Shown here: positions 13,672-26,262 of the stretch, piece by piece | Position numbering within the stretch: the first letter of the stretch is position 1 | Layout: every line of letters begins with the position of its first letter | Source: Limnoperna fortunei | Lineage: Eukaryota > Mollusca > Bivalvia > Mytilida > Modiolidae | DNA length: 64,000 nt | Direction: 5' to 3' | Assembly: GCA_944474755.1 (NCBI GenBank) | Contig: OX104113.1 | Span: 49,987,644 to 50,051,643 of the forward strand | Program-made: the position numbers and the translations under genes | Notes under the pieces: generated by a model | Told to the model about the DNA's origin: nothing | Databases searched by the model: none | Seen by the model: the letters and a program-made list of their open reading frames with translations, nothing else

Positions 13672-13993
13672 ATGTCCCTCAGTCCAAAACACACCACACC
13701 GTTTTCAGTTACCGATATTTTGTCTCCTATTGAAGATACCTACCGAAGAACCACAATTGAGGCTGCAATTCCACCTTTGGCTCCGTACAGGAACCATTCT
13801 CAGCATCATTCATCTCAGATGGCAAGCATGAGTGTACCAGTTTCAAATCCGTATCATACAGGATATGTGCCACCGTTGTCGCACCATACCCCATCCTTCG
13901 CATCCCAGTATTGTAACGGACCTGACTTTGGACATTATGCTGATCCGAGAAGTACCTCAAACTGGTATAGCAGTAATCCGGATCGTATTGCAA
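13672..13993 (+). CDS. Nkx2-1: Nkx2-1 homeobox gene, exon 1 (N-terminus with TN motif)
   Basis: First coding exon of an NK2-class homeodomain transcription factor, orthologous to vertebrate NKX2-1 (TTF-1) and Drosophila scarecrow. The family is nuclear and binds CAAG-core sites; it patterns ventral brain, endoderm and pharynx. The ATG at 13672 starts MSLSPKHTTPFSVTDILSP, nearly the same as the vertebrate N-terminus. The TN repressor motif (FSVTDILSP) is at residues 11-19. A GTG one codon upstream is in frame but is not the start. Later features shared with vertebrate NKX2-1 are YCNG and WYxxNPD near the exon end. The donor is CAA|GTAAGT; phase 1 splits the codon for I108, and joining gives NPDRIA-ISRLMG, matching the family's AISRFMG. 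High confidence. Confidence 0.96.
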
Positions 13994-16900
13994 GTAAGTT
14001 TTTGTCGAGAGCTACTCTCGTTCTTCAGTGAAAGTCTTGTATTGTACTTAAAAGACATTTAAGAACACTTTGAGACAAGTGAAGTGGAACTAAGAATTTC
14101 GAGGATGACTCAAAATATTTTATCATCTTTGATAACTTTCGAAAGTTGGAAAAGGGTTTTTGTTATACAATATTACAACACGATGATTCTTTAGACATCT
14201 TCAAAATTAATCGCTTTTAAACAAAATGATATTCGAAACTCGTAAGTAGATCTGTTAATCGTTTCATACCACGAATGATCGCCTTTAACTGTTTATAAAT
14301 ATTAAATATAATTTTATTTAAAGCTGAGTTAAAGTTTGTTCCCTGTGATAAGATTGTGACACAACTTATCAATTGTTTTTATTTTGACTGATTATTCGTC
14401 AGATACTTAATCGGTTTTAAGAAATGTTTTCTGGATTTATTTGCACACTCGTTGAGTTGATAAATTACATCAGATTGCTTTGTGTATTAGTTTTTAAATT
14501 TGTTAGCTAATTGCAACATGAACTTTTCTATCAAGAAAGGAATTAGTTGGCCTTTTGTTTTATAAGTCATATTTGGAAATGAAAATGAAGCATTTAAATT
14601 CACCACTGGTTCTGTAAATAAAAAAGATATGGATATTTGCGAGATAAAAAAGTTGAAACGCAAATTAACAGACTAACTAAACAGTTAACGTCAGATAATA
14701 AAACAATAATAAGGCGTTTGGATATCTCAAAACTTACTAAACCGCTATGTTTGGGAATTACTGCTGTATTTTCAAAACTCAGTTTCATAATGAGATCTGT
14801 AAAACATTTTACCCGTTTAAGCCTCGAAGACCTTTAAGAACTACTTTAGTGGGACACAATTATCAAGTATTTAATTAAATTAGTTTTTATCATACTAGTA
14901 TTATATATTATATTTTATATATAAAATCCTTCTAGAATTTTTTTGTAATAAACCTGGAAACAGTATTATTAATTTACATGTGACAAGAAAGCATGGCCGA
15001 TTTAAACAAGAAATATTTTTAACTTTATTAAATGAAAATAAAATAGTATATTTATATTTCAAGTTTAACTCCACTTCAGCAATTGTACAGATAGTTGGAC
15101 AACAATCCATTTATTGCACGTGCATTAGATGTTTAAACGTAACGTTATAATGCAAATAATAATAAAAAATTCTTAGACTTTTATTTTAGTATCAGGTTTT
15201 TTAAGGTGTAGATTATAGTATTCGAAAAATACAGAAGAATTACAAATGTTTGAAGTATGACCGCGTCTCTGTGAGCATTACATGGACAATTCCGCTACCA
15301 TGTCAACAGAAAGATATATAATTTCTCTGTAAACAGTCGTTTCTTTCAGTTTTGGAAACATTTAAACGATAAATAACGTTAAAGTGCAAAATCAATTAAT
15401 ATTTTCTCATTAAGTTTGTTTTCTAACTTTAATAACTAAGAGTTTTTCTTCCTCCTCTAATAGAATGCAAAGTAACGAAAGAAAACTCGCAATAATTTTT
15501 GCAATTTTTATTACATTGCAAATTATGCGTTATTTGAGCACGAATAACATAATCCTAAAATTAATTGTGGATATAATATTCCAACTGCATTCAACTTAAT
15601 GTTAATTACACATTTGTATATATTCAATATTTATTGTACATGTCTAATGGTAAATAAATGTCTTTTATTTTAAGCTTTTTAAATTTATAACATAAATATT
15701 TTTCGATAAAGAAATGTTTTTTTCTCAATGATATAAATAATTATAATTATTCACCAAGATAATTATATAAGCATGTTTATCGATCTATTTTTTGTTTATT
15801 TGTTTTATTTTATGAACCCCCGGGGAATAATAAAGAATATTTTATTATTATTATTTTCTAATATTTCCAATGTTAAAATGTATTTTGTCCCAATCAGCTG
15901 TGTTTTGTATATGTATCACTTTATTTTAATATTTAAAATAAAATATAACTATGAGTAGAGGATTTTATACCAAAACCTGCGAGGCCATCTTAAGCGAAAA
16001 AAATTAGTGATATTTTCTCCAGTGTTTTCACATACACATCCGCAAAACAATGCCTGAATTCGAATTTTTTTATGCTGTTTTAAATCTACTAATAAAATAA
16101 CATGCAATTTTTAAACACTGAGCGTATTGGTGATAATAAATGTTGAATCGGAAATATTCCAATTAAATGAAATCAATTAACAAACAGGGGCAACATATTC
16201 TCCTTTTTTTGTCATAGTTAATTCTCTACAAAAAAACAAAATAGTTTCATATAATTTTTCAATAAATATGGTCTAATTAAATACGTGTGACAAATTTCCT
16301 GACATTATTGCTTTGACATGTTTCATTAGATTAGAACCGTCTCTGTGTGGCATAGAACTATCACGGCTATTTATTGACAATGTGTATAATGTAATTGAAG
16401 GTTTTATTGTCAAAATAACGAACCAAATTGCTATCTATTAAGACTATAATGACTGGGGATATAACTGTATTTAAACCGTTAGCGGAATGCAATACTTAAT
16501 TAACAGCTACTGAATCAGTTGCTCAAATTATTGTCAATTAAAATTCTCATGGGTTCGTTTCGTTTCAATTAATCCGATTATTAAAGATGATAATGATGGT
16601 GAGAAGAAAATGTAGGCAAATATTTTTTTAATATAAAACGTGCCGTATTTTTTTTCAAATTGAAAAAATTGGATTGTAAGGGCAGAAAATGTCAAAAGTA
16701 ATATTTCAGGATGGTTTTATTATTTATTTTGGAAATAAGTTGGAGTTTAAGAAATGAGAATAATTTACAAATGTTGCATCGGCAAAACGATTGACATATT
16801 GTGTGCTCAAACCAAAAATAGGGTTTATCTCACACATTTTTTCGGGTGTCATACTTGAAAAAGCACTTAAAATTCTTAGTTTTATCACATTGTGCCGACC

Positions 16901-17387
16901 TTTGTACACATTTTACGTGAGAGCTATTTCCTGATGTCTTCATATCTCTCCTCTTACCGAAGTATTGTTCTAAAACGTGAGACTGTTGGTTTTTATTATA
17001 TATTGTACTTTATTACACAAATAGTTTTGAACAACCTGTACATTTTTATTTAATTAATTATCTTATAAGTCAGAAAAGAAAGTGAAAATTAATTACCATA
17101 TATGATCACGTGAAACCATATGTTTTTGTTCATAACTAACAAGTACATTTTAAAAAACATCGATGTTCTAAAGATATCAAAGATACTATGACCAAAACAA
17201 AATTAAACATAACTGCAATAACAAACACGGAACGGAGCGCAATTGTCGGTCAAGATTCCATTTATTTATAATTAAACCGGTATGATAAAAATATATTTTT
17301 GAATTTACCAATATTTATCCTTTTAATATTTTAAAATATACTGGTTCGTTTTTCTTGTATCATTATTCTGTAATTTTTTATTTACAG
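13994..17387 (+). other. Nkx2-1 intron (phase 1, 3394 bp)
   Basis: It opens GTAAGTTTTT and closes TTTTTATTTACAG. The position between the N-terminal region and the homeodomain exon is the classical NKX2-1 intron position. It holds copy B of the ~70-bp direct duplication (14978-15045) and AT-rich sequence. Small frames inside it (for example 14637-14837) have no splice support. Family introns often carry enhancers, but none can be asserted here. Confidence 0.9.
14978..15045 (+). repeat. Direct duplication, copy B (inside Nkx2-1 intron)
   Basis: Same orientation as 12997-13070, about 1.98 kb apart. After removing the 6-bp indel the copies look identical through tttattaaatgaaaataaaa and diverge abruptly on both sides. 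Confidence 0.85.
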
Positions 17388-18130
17388 TATCAAGACTAAT
17401 GGGTGGACCCAGCTCTTGCGCCATGTCACCGATGTCGTCTGGCATGAATCACATGAATATGTCTCTAGGTGGATACGACCATACAAAAGCCGGAATGCAG
17501 TTTCCGATAACACAGAGAAGAAAGCGTAGAGTTCTTTTCTCTCAAGCGCAAGTGTATGAATTAGAGAGACGCTTTAAGCAACAGAAATATTTGTCTGCGC
17601 CAGAAAGAGAACATTTAGCTAGTATGATAAATTTAACACCGACACAAGTTAAGATATGGTTTCAGAACCACCGTTACAAATTCAAAAGACAATCAAAGGA
17701 TAAAATCAAAAGTGAACCCGGTTCTCCAGAAAGTTCTCAGGAAGACGAAGCACCTTCGGAACAATCATCACCTAGTCAAAGTTCACAACAAAGTCAACAA
17801 TCACCCAGAAGAGTTGCTGTTCCTGTTCTTGTTAAAGACGGAAAGCCATGTTCTAATTCTGGAGACACGCAAACTACGCACGTGCAACACAATTCTCAAA
17901 GTAGAATGAGTGCTGGATCTTCAGTATCACACGTTCCACAACAGGTTCAAAATTCAAAGATTCTGTCTCAACCGAACTCATTAAGTTCTGGAACAATGTC
18001 TACGCATTGTGGGACTAACTCTCACTCTATCAGTCACAGCGGACTAAGTCAGGGACTTCATTATCCAACTTCTATTAATGGAAACAATATGACGTCATCA
18101 CCATATATGTTAAATGGCAGAACGTGGTAA
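17388..18130 (+). CDS. Nkx2-1: Nkx2-1 homeobox gene, exon 2 (homeodomain, NK2-SD, C-terminus)
   Basis: Terminal coding exon; with exon 1 the protein is 354 aa. The homeodomain is at residues 151-210, with W198, N201 and the NK2-class hallmark Y204 (homeodomain position 54) inside [12 protein letters not shown]. The recognition helix differs from vertebrate NKX2-1 only by F for M after RYK in the part compared. The NK2-specific domain [15 protein letters not shown] is at 248-262. The protein ends NGRTW, as vertebrate NKX2-1 ends YGRTW, which separates it from Nkx2-2/vnd. Between homeodomain and NK2-SD is a Ser/Gln/Glu-rich linker starting IKSEPGSP (from residue 214), a perfect psi-K-x-E-x-x-S-P motif. 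Stop TAA at 18128. The acceptor is TTTATTTACAG. Confidence 0.97.
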
Positions 18131-18292
18131 CAAAGTACCGATGCTACATTAATTTGCATTTATTTATTCTTTAAAGGACATGATCGGAGTAAACTACATG
18201 TTTAAATCCATAATCATGCAAAAAGCATACTGCGCGGGAAAGTATTATGGGAATTTTTGAGTGCTTAGCGGCAATAAATTCTCTGTAATAAA
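18131..18292 (+). promoter_or_regulatory. Probable Nkx2-1 3' UTR with poly(A) signals
   Basis: Two AATAAA hexamers lie at 18273-18278 and 18287-18292, about 145-160 bp past the stop. They are the first plausible cleavage signals after the ORF. Without transcripts the true 3' end is unknown and a longer UTR is possible. Confidence 0.4.
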
Positions 18293-19529
18293 ACAATATA
18301 ATGAACCAGTCTCTCATAAAACAAATTTATTTTACGGTCATAAATTAAAAATGATTCCTCCAAACATTGTAAAATCTGTTGTAAATATTGACCGATGGTT
18401 CAGTGAGAATGGAACATATTTTAACTGTACCGGGAGTGTGAATTGACATACAATATATCGGCGCCGTTATTAGCGTATGAATGTGAACTGTCAAATTGTA
18501 ATGAAGATAAAAAAATATGAATATATTATGTTTTTACTTATTCTTTATTTAGGAAAAAGTTGGTCATTTGATATATTGCATAGTAATTTTTATGGAGTCA
18601 AATATTTATTTCAGTTACCATCAATTTTCAAATCGGAAATAGACGTTCCGAATATTGTGAGCAAATTAGATTGTCTATTCGCCAATGAACGTAGTATTTC
18701 ATTGGTTCTATTACTGCGTTGTACATATACAAACTACAATATTAAGAATGAAACACGATTAACTCAAATAAAAAAGGGCGTTTATTTTTAAGAGGAGTTT
18801 GTTTTTACAGAAACTATTACTTATATCACATATCTTGTATGTTTTCTGTTTTAACAGCTCATCTTGAATTTTGTTTGCAAATTTGTGGCTTGAATCACAA
18901 TTTCAGGGGTTTTGCACGAGTTCATATTACCGATTCGTACAATACAGGTGTAGTTAGTACGAGCAGTTATTGTCGACACTTAAACACGCCAAATATTGTT
19001 AGTTACAAGCCGTCTTTATACTAAATGTATCTCTCATTTCGGTCCTTGGAACAGTATCAGTTATCATGTACTGCACCAAAGTATTTTGTTGATTCATTCT
19101 TTATTTTCTCCAATTTTTCAAATGTTCAAACCTTCCACAAAAACAGTTTGTTATATTGCTAACCATCTTCCTATTGAAGTAATTGTAAAAAGCCATACCA
19201 TTAGATAACTTCTACACTATTAATTCTAACAAAACGACAAAAACGTCCACAAAAATAAGAAGCATTTTAATTGTCTACATACAACGCATATATTTTATAT
19301 GACATCTGCTAGAGTGCAAAGAAGCTTTGCAAAGACTTCGCAGGAAACACACTTCCAAGTTCGTTGTTTCGCCGAGTTCACTCCTTTTGATGAGTCATGC
19401 GGGCTCGAAGGACGCTGATAAAAAAAAAATGGTAAAGAACCTAGATTTTCTGGTTTGTAGGGAAATAATTTTGCTGCTAATTTCTGAAGACAACATCAGT
19501 TCTCACTCAATAAATGTAACACAAGGTAC
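18293..19529. other. Downstream of Nkx2-1, no gene assigned
   Basis: Several + strand frames of 60-104 codons occur (the longest at 18477-18791). They lack motifs, splice sites and coding-like composition. This may be extended 3' UTR or intergenic DNA. Confidence 0.45.
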
Positions 19530-19538
19530 CGATATAAA

Positions 19539-19781
19539 CTGGGTGCCTCGGCGGCCGACTGGTTACGGTAGCTATAGACTATTGACCACGTGCCTTGCGG
19601 GTTTGGGTTTTACTGCCGGCAGGTTGTGCTCTACTCCAATCTTAATTGACATGGATTGCCAGTTTCTGCCCGAAAGTCTGGGGTTTTCACCTGGTACTCA
19701 AGCTTTCTGCCCAATAAAAACTGAACTCGACAATAGCTGAACAATTGCTGAAAGTAGCGTTAAGCACCATTCAAACAAAAA
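19539..19781 (+). mobile_element. tRNA-derived SINE, full length, 9-bp target duplication
   Basis: Starts tgggtgcctcggcggccgac and has an A-box-like stretch (gactggttacgg). Body ctctactccaatcttaattg and tail gctgaaagtagcgttaagca end in CAAACAAAAA. Flanked by CGATATAAA at 19530-19538 and 19782-19790. A 137-codon frame at 19327-19740 runs into it and is not a gene. Confidence 0.88.
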
Positions 19782-19856
19782 CGATATAAAATGTCTGCAG
19801 TAAGAGTACGCGCTGTCAAAGTATGGTATCAAGTGAATGGAGACATGTGGCATAAA

Positions 19857-19902
19857 TAAAAAAAAAAAAGAAAAGAAAAAAAAGAAGAAGAAGAAGAAGA
19901 GA
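19857..19902 (+). repeat. Poly-A / (GAA)n simple repeat
   Basis: A purine-only tract: A-runs followed by gaagaagaagaagaaga. Confidence 0.9.
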
Positions 19903-21781
19903 ACACAACAAAACAAAAAATGTCTACCACCTTATCCTTTTGCACATACACAGACACGTACACAACACAGCGTTGCCAAACGTGGTTTTAATTTGGTTTA
20001 ATGGTGATATATTGCAGTTTGGAGTCTTACCTACCGCATAGGATTAATGGTTTTTAATCTTATTTTAGCCATATGGGGGCGAGCAATGCAAAATTTGCGA
20101 AGAAAGTAATAAAGTATAAACACCAGAAATTGCCAGTTTTTTCATCTACCTTTGCAAAATAATCACAAGAAAAATATATTAAAGAATTTCACCAGGCTTT
20201 ATTTTAACACCACTCGCAAATACACAAGATATAGTTCGTTTAATCATATTTGTAGAATGTTAACTCATTATTTGCTTAAACTAGTTTAAAAATTTCGTTT
20301 GTTCAGATATGCAAACAGGATGAGATACAAATGAAACGAGCTTATATAGATTGTTCTCCAGCATACGGTATGTTACGACAGAAAAGTTTTAAAACCTGCA
20401 TACAATATATATCATTTGCGGACTGCCTATAGAAATAGACACCATAATTATTTCGTAAGTAAATAAAATTATACGGAAAAATTATAATATCTTTTAAATG
20501 ATGGAACAGTACCCGCCTACATTGTCAAACAATTTGTAAACAGATAGCGGAGCTCTTAATAACAAGGAATGTGTCGTCATTACAAGTAACATCATTCTTA
20601 CGCGCTGTCAGGGGAAGATGTTTAATTCTTTTTCAATAAATTTACAATAAGATAATAACTCGTGATTGTATCGTTTGAGTACTTCAAGAAAATAAATATT
20701 ATAAAAACCTTGCCCTGTCGACTTCACTAATGAGACGACTCCATTTTATGGAGTGGTTTACTTTTATCGACACAGGTGTTCGTGCGTAAGTTAAAAGTTT
20801 CCATCTTAACGAAGTTGTAGCAGTAACAATCTGAAACGTCTTTAATTATTACAAAGTTTGTCACCAGTAAATATAATAATAATTTGGTGGTATTCGTGTA
20901 AATACACCTGCACACACAATGGAGCTCTGTACCTACGGCACAGGTCTTCGTCCACTCGTATGTATAATGTTTCTTTTTTCTTTGTATTCAAGGACTATTT
21001 AAATCTATATAAAATATAACTGTTGGATTTTAGTGGGGTTCTCCTTTTAAATAGTTCCTTTGGTGATCTGATAAAAGCAAACGAGATAATGAAACCACGA
21101 AGACAATCCGATCGAGTAAATATTTAACTTTAATTGCTCGGGATTGTACTACTCCTCCTACCTTTTCGCCACATTATTAAAATGTTGTTTGGGCTGTTTT
21201 AACGAATAGATGAAACGGTGAAGTAGCCATTTCACTTTAGTCACGAATATTGAAAATAACAAAATAATTAAAAATATGGACCAATATTTGCATAAAACAT
21301 TACGATGTGATACATAAAAGACAATGTACTGGGAAATGTATGAATAAGTATTAATTATTTTTTTTAAACAGTACTAAATTTGTGATTTGTTTACTTGTCC
21401 GATTTTAATTATAATATTTTAAGATTTTATATTTTAACCTTTTTAAGCATCTTTCTATTTAATTTAAAAGCCTTAAAAGTTTCAAACCTCATATATTTTT
21501 TTCTATGATTAATATTTGAACCATACATTTCAGAAACATAATTAAACTAAAATTTCCAAGCTTTAGATTAAAGTATATTTTATTTTGAGAGTAACGTCTA
21601 GATTAATCTGTAAGATGAAACGTAACAAATAACAGCATTACGTCCACTCGCCAACATCTCTCCTTTGATGTTTCGGTGCATTTGCACACACTCGGTTACG
21701 TTTGTAATAAGTGGTTTCTATTACAATTTGAAGCGTCATTAATTATTACAAAATATTATTATAAAGAGTGTAATTTGCCCA
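19903..21781. other. Intergenic, nothing assigned
   Basis: No coding frame, element end or RNA signature recognised. Confidence 0.5.
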
Positions 21782-21859
21782 TCAATGTAATCTTCGCCTG
21801 AATATAGCTGAAATATTGCTGCTCGGGCGTTAAACACCATTAATCAATCAATCAATCTA
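21782..21859 (+). repeat. 3' tail of retroposon family B with (CAAT)n end
   Basis: Reads tgaatatagctgaaatattg, ctgctcgggcgttaaacacc, then (AATC)n. This tail also ends the 406-bp retroposon at 60714-61119. It differs from the SINE tail by the 'tgctcggg/tgctggg' spacer and the CAAT repeat. Confidence 0.7.
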
Positions 21860-23384
21860 CATACTAATAATATGACACACGATAAAAGTTTGTAGGAATG
21901 CTGCAACATCTTTGTATGACATAAAACTTCATATCTGAGATCGATGAAGTGTCACAGTCAACTGATTTCTTTAACTGATTGATTGATTGATTGACCTTCA
22001 GATAGTAGTATGTTAGTATTATTCCGATAATCAACGAGAAAATGAAACAGACCAACTTGAATGGACAGTTGTGCAGGGACCAAGAATTTATCCTTTTCTT
22101 GCGGTTAAAATGCAGCTTCTCTTTTTCAAGGAGCGTGGCACTTTCTAATCACGTTATCTACAAAGGTTCGCGATACGTTTTTTAGTATAAGATAACCTAT
22201 AAGAACCTCCCATGAGAGGCCATACTCCTCTCCGGCACTTAGGTTTGTTCTGAGCACTTATGTGTGTCTTTAAATTAACGAAAAACATGTTGTGAATATG
22301 TAAATCTAAATACAACAAGAATAATGTTTGTAGGTTTTTTTTTATATCTGCTTGTTCGTTTAAGGTGCGACAATGATAGTTGTTTAGACATATTAAATAA
22401 TATTTTAGCCAATCATATCAAAATAGTTTTAATAATGGTCATCTTACACTTCCAATTTGCGCAAAGCATTACGTGTTCTGTTCACTGTATATGATGTAAC
22501 TGTTAAAGATCCCATCTATAGTGTCTAATGCTCCATTCTGGTAGTTAGTGGCAGCCGTCTTGAATTTTCTAATTTCTTACAATTTTCAAAACACAGTCGA
22601 TATTATATTCGAAGAAGCTTTGATTTGCCAGTTTAAAGATTAAACACATTTCATCGTTGGCTTAAATTTAAAACAATCGGGGCCATTTTTTACTACATCG
22701 GTCGGCATGAAAACAAACCTTAAATTGAAATGATTGGCTGCGCAGGTCTGTGTCTGTCGTTTGATCCTTTTCAAGTGTTTCATGTTATAATGATCTTTTT
22801 AGAACCTAATAATTCTACTATAAATAAATTACGCTCCAAAGAATTGCTTTGTTAGAAACTGATTTCTCGAACATATTTTATCCTATCAAAACTTAGAATT
22901 TGGATGTAGACACTCTAGGTAATATATCAGTTATTAATGACGACAACGGTAACACACCAAACGCCCAAATACTGACAGACAGTTGTTGTCTGCATTATGT
23001 ATATAATGGATGCGATTCCCGGTGTGTGGATATATAATGATGGTCAATATTTTTGTAACATACTGTATACTGGAGAAAACTTCATGATTTTTATTAACTT
23101 GTGTCTTATCCTATGAGCTAATAAAATATGTTTAAAACAACGATTGTCAACATATAACACATTTTAGAATTGGCGATTTTGATTGTTTCTCAAAAAAGTT
23201 AAGTTTATTTTATCAAGTTTTGATATTATTTGTGTCACTTTTAAACATAATATTTTAAAAGTATGACAAGAAAGTACACACATCGCATACATTCAAAACC
23301 AAAAATAATTCCCTGTAAACGCCTCAAATCGTAAAACCTATTTTTTTAACCAAAATTAAAATCCGCCAACGCCTTGTATAAATA
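21860..23384. other. Intergenic, nothing assigned
   Basis: A tgattgattgattgatt run at 21975-21992 is close behind the family B tail in opposite polarity and may be the relic of a second, inverted copy. Otherwise nothing was recognised. Confidence 0.4.
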
Positions 23385-23548
23385 TATGAGTAGTATTAAT
23401 TTATCATGCTACCTTGCATGAAAACTATGAGTAGTATTAATTTATCATGCTACCTTGCATGAAAACTATGAGTAGTATTAATTTATCATGCTACCTTGCA
23501 TGAAAACTATGAGTAGTATTAATTTATCATGCTACCTTGCATGAAAAC
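23385..23548 (+). repeat. Four perfect copies of a 41-bp tandem repeat
   Basis: The unit tatgagtagtattaattt...gctaccttgcatgaaaac repeats four times with no mismatch that I can see. It contains a CATG...CATG mini-palindrome around ctacctt. Perfect identity implies recent expansion or ongoing homogenisation. Confidence 0.95.
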
Positions 23549-24101
23549 ACTCCCTAATATTAAAACACATTAATGTCCAAAAAATGCATTGTATAATGAA
23601 AACTTATTTTCATTCATTGTCATACACCTGCGTACAACACAACACCACCAGGATACCGACTCTCTTTAGAATCGCATGCTGGTCTATTTATCGAGGTGTG
23701 AAATGTACATAGTATATTAATACTCTCACTTATTTTTGTTCTGAATTGGCAAACAAAAGCACCGTTCAATACCACTTATTTCTATAAGTTGTGCTAATGT
23801 CGACGAGTTTGAAGTTGCCGAGAATGGTTCCAAGTGGAACAATATTACACAGACCTCAAAAGCAAGAGTGGAATTCGAAAACTCTTGAAACGAGTGATTT
23901 CGTTTGAATTATAGCTTGTTCAGATGAGATTTATTAAATTATTCAAAGTACCTTATTGAATACCTTGCAACTACCGTGTTATATAATTTATTTTACTTAT
24001 AAATTACGCAATGTATGTGGTCTTATTCTTAAAACTTATCTATCTATTCATGAAAGAATTTTACCTAAACGAATTTACAGGATTAAAGTAACAAATGAGA
24101 C
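23549..24101. other. Intergenic, nothing assigned
   Basis: Short AT-rich spacer between the 41-bp repeat and the TTTA microsatellite. Confidence 0.5.
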
Positions 24102-24102
24102 T

Positions 24103-24173
<71 letters not shown>

Positions 24174-24195
24174 TTCATTTATTTATTTACTTATT
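24102..24195 (+). repeat. (TTTA)n microsatellite
   Basis: More than twenty TTTA units, with interruptions only near the 3' end. It generates a spurious IYLF-repeat frame (23956-24300). Confidence 0.97.
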
Positions 24196-25742
24196 TTTTT
24201 CACCATGCTCATAGCAACCAGTTTATATAAAATAACGATTAAGTGCAAAATATACTTCATAGTCTCCTTTTCTTTATTCTTTTTTTACTGCAATAATTAA
24301 TATTATTTCCGAAGATCAACTTACTTGCGTTCAGAAGAATATAGTTTTTTGTCAATGGCAAGCAATAAACTACTTTTCATTTTGATACAATGTAATAGAA
24401 AAACGATTGATTTACGTTTCCTAGAGTCAAAAAAGAAAACGATGTATATTTTTTAAATAAGTATTTTATTGATTTAGTAATGCTCTATTGATTTTAATTT
24501 TCCTCATTATTTTATGGTGATAATAATTCTTGAATAAACAATATATATATTGTATGCTTTGCAATATTAAATTAAAATAATTATTGTATGTATATATTTT
24601 AAGTAAATATCAACTATGAACTCTGTAATTTTGGTCTTTTTATAAACAATATCAATATGAATTACTTTTTTGAATGAATTCAAATAAACAATATATAGAA
24701 CACAATGTTCTTAATTAATATTGGTATGAGAAAATTATATTCTTAGAATATTAATTTATATTTTTTGGTCAAACAGTCACATCTTCGCTAAACAAGAGTT
24801 CATATCCGGTCTAATCTCTCTTCACCCTTGGCTAGCGAAGATGAAACTGTCCATGCTGATGTACCCCTTAACTGAATGGCAACACGCATTGGATGACCGG
24901 TTTAACAATTAACAACATTCCCATCCCCAAGTCCAGTCTTTATATACACGTAGTGGACCTTGGAGTACTCCTACCAATATTTTCTACTGGGCTTTTATCT
25001 TTTAACGTGTGGACCCTGAAGACTGTAATGAGGAATATGAAGGATGACTACTCACCAACGATATATATAATTCTTGTGCTTGCCACGGATAAATAGCCAA
25101 CAACAATACAATACACCCATATAAAATTTTCTTTCTATGCCTGCCACTGGTATTTGCACTTTTACTCCGGAAGTCACAAGAAATGTATACTAGATTCTGT
25201 ACACTACTCAGTAATATTGTTGTAACTTTACTTGATCCTGATGTGGTTCACGTTAGCTTTTGCTATGTCGAATTGAGTGATATCTTTTTTATACTCTTTA
25301 TGACATGAAATGTTTGGTGTGAATTGAATTCAATTTACATGTAACAGAAGCAAAAATAAAATCTGTAAAAAATTCATATTTGAATATAATAAAATAACTA
25401 TCAAACAATTCTGGATAGTGCATCATTGGAAATTCCCAATTGTCTCACAAATATATATATTCATGATTTTCCTAGATATTTTCAAACTTGTTTACATGTT
25501 ATTTTAAAAAGTGTGACATTCTGAAAACACACCTCTATTAATGCTGCTGTCGACTCAATATTAAGGACTTATTTGTACTTCCATGTTGCAATGAACCAAG
25601 GATCAGTGAAAATTAGAAAAGAAAGTCAAATATGTGACGAAAACAAGGCATTTTGAAAGGAGATTGCAGAAGACAAGAATTATTAACATACTATATAACC
25701 TTATATTGCATTTACAACTTTACAAGAATTCATTTTTTTTTC
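24196..25742. other. Intergenic; one short imperfect inverted repeat
   Basis: Near 24773-24850, acagtcacatcttcgctaaa faces ggctagcgaagatgaaactg as an imperfect hairpin of about 24 bp per arm, probably a small foldback element. The 67-codon frame at 24893-25096 lies beside it and is not supported as a gene. Confidence 0.4.
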
Positions 25743-25943
25743 GGGCCACAGTGGCCGAGTGGTTAAGGTAGTTAGTCTATAATTAAGCAGAGTTTGCGGA
25801 TTCGGGTCTCAATGAGAGCAGGATGTACTCAACTCCACTATTACTTAACACGTATTGCTTCCTCACCCCCCAAAAATCTGGACGTCATGATATAGCAAAA
25901 AAATTGCTTAAAGTGGACGTAAACACCATTTCAACAAACAAAC
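25743..25943 (+). mobile_element. tRNA-derived SINE
   Basis: The head ccacagtggccgagtggtta is the most tRNA-Ser/Leu-like A box of all copies here. The body is shortened and the tail reads acgtcatgatatagc, then gtggacgtaaacaccatttc and CAACAAACAAAC. It is diverged and folds poorly as a cloverleaf, so it is not a tRNA gene. Confidence 0.8.
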
Positions 25944-26061
25944 TTTTTTTCTCCTGATTTTCATTTTGTTAAATGATATGAAGTTCAGGTATTTCACGGA
26001 AACAGACAATGGTAAACAACACAAGTTATGCAGAAAATTCAATGATACACAGAATTTATAT

Positions 26062-26123
26062 TGATTGAATGACTGATTGGTGTTTAACGTCCAGCAAGCA
26101 ATATTTCAGCTATATTCAGGAAG
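26062..26123 (-). repeat. Family B retroposon tail, antisense
   Basis: attgattgaatgactgattg, gtgtttaacgtccagcaagc and aatatttcagctatattcag are the reverse complement of the family B tail. Confidence 0.65.
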
Positions 26124-26262
26124 TGAATCTATGTCTTTCAGTAGAATGCCCTACAAATAACTGTTAAAAGGGGCGATAAGTCAGAAATCTGCAACATTAT
26201 TTCCTTGTAAATTGGAAGTAAAAAAGATACGTCACATGACTTAAAATACACAAAGCAATTTT

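Noticed and set aside
18477..18791. 104-codon + strand frame after Nkx2-1
   Set aside because: Residue usage is that of AT-rich random DNA, with no motif; it lies in probable 3' UTR or intergenic DNA.
19327..19740. 137-codon + strand frame
   Set aside because: Its second half is a SINE head and body, and the first half has no motif.
23956..24300. 114-codon frame with IYLF repeats, membrane-like
   Set aside because: A translation of the (TTTA)n microsatellite.
24893..25096. 67-codon + strand frame
   Set aside because: Adjacent to a small foldback element; no splice or motif support.
25743..25830. tRNA-Ser/Leu-like gene
   Set aside because: A and B boxes are present, but the sequence continues into a SINE body and tail and does not fold as a complete cloverleaf.
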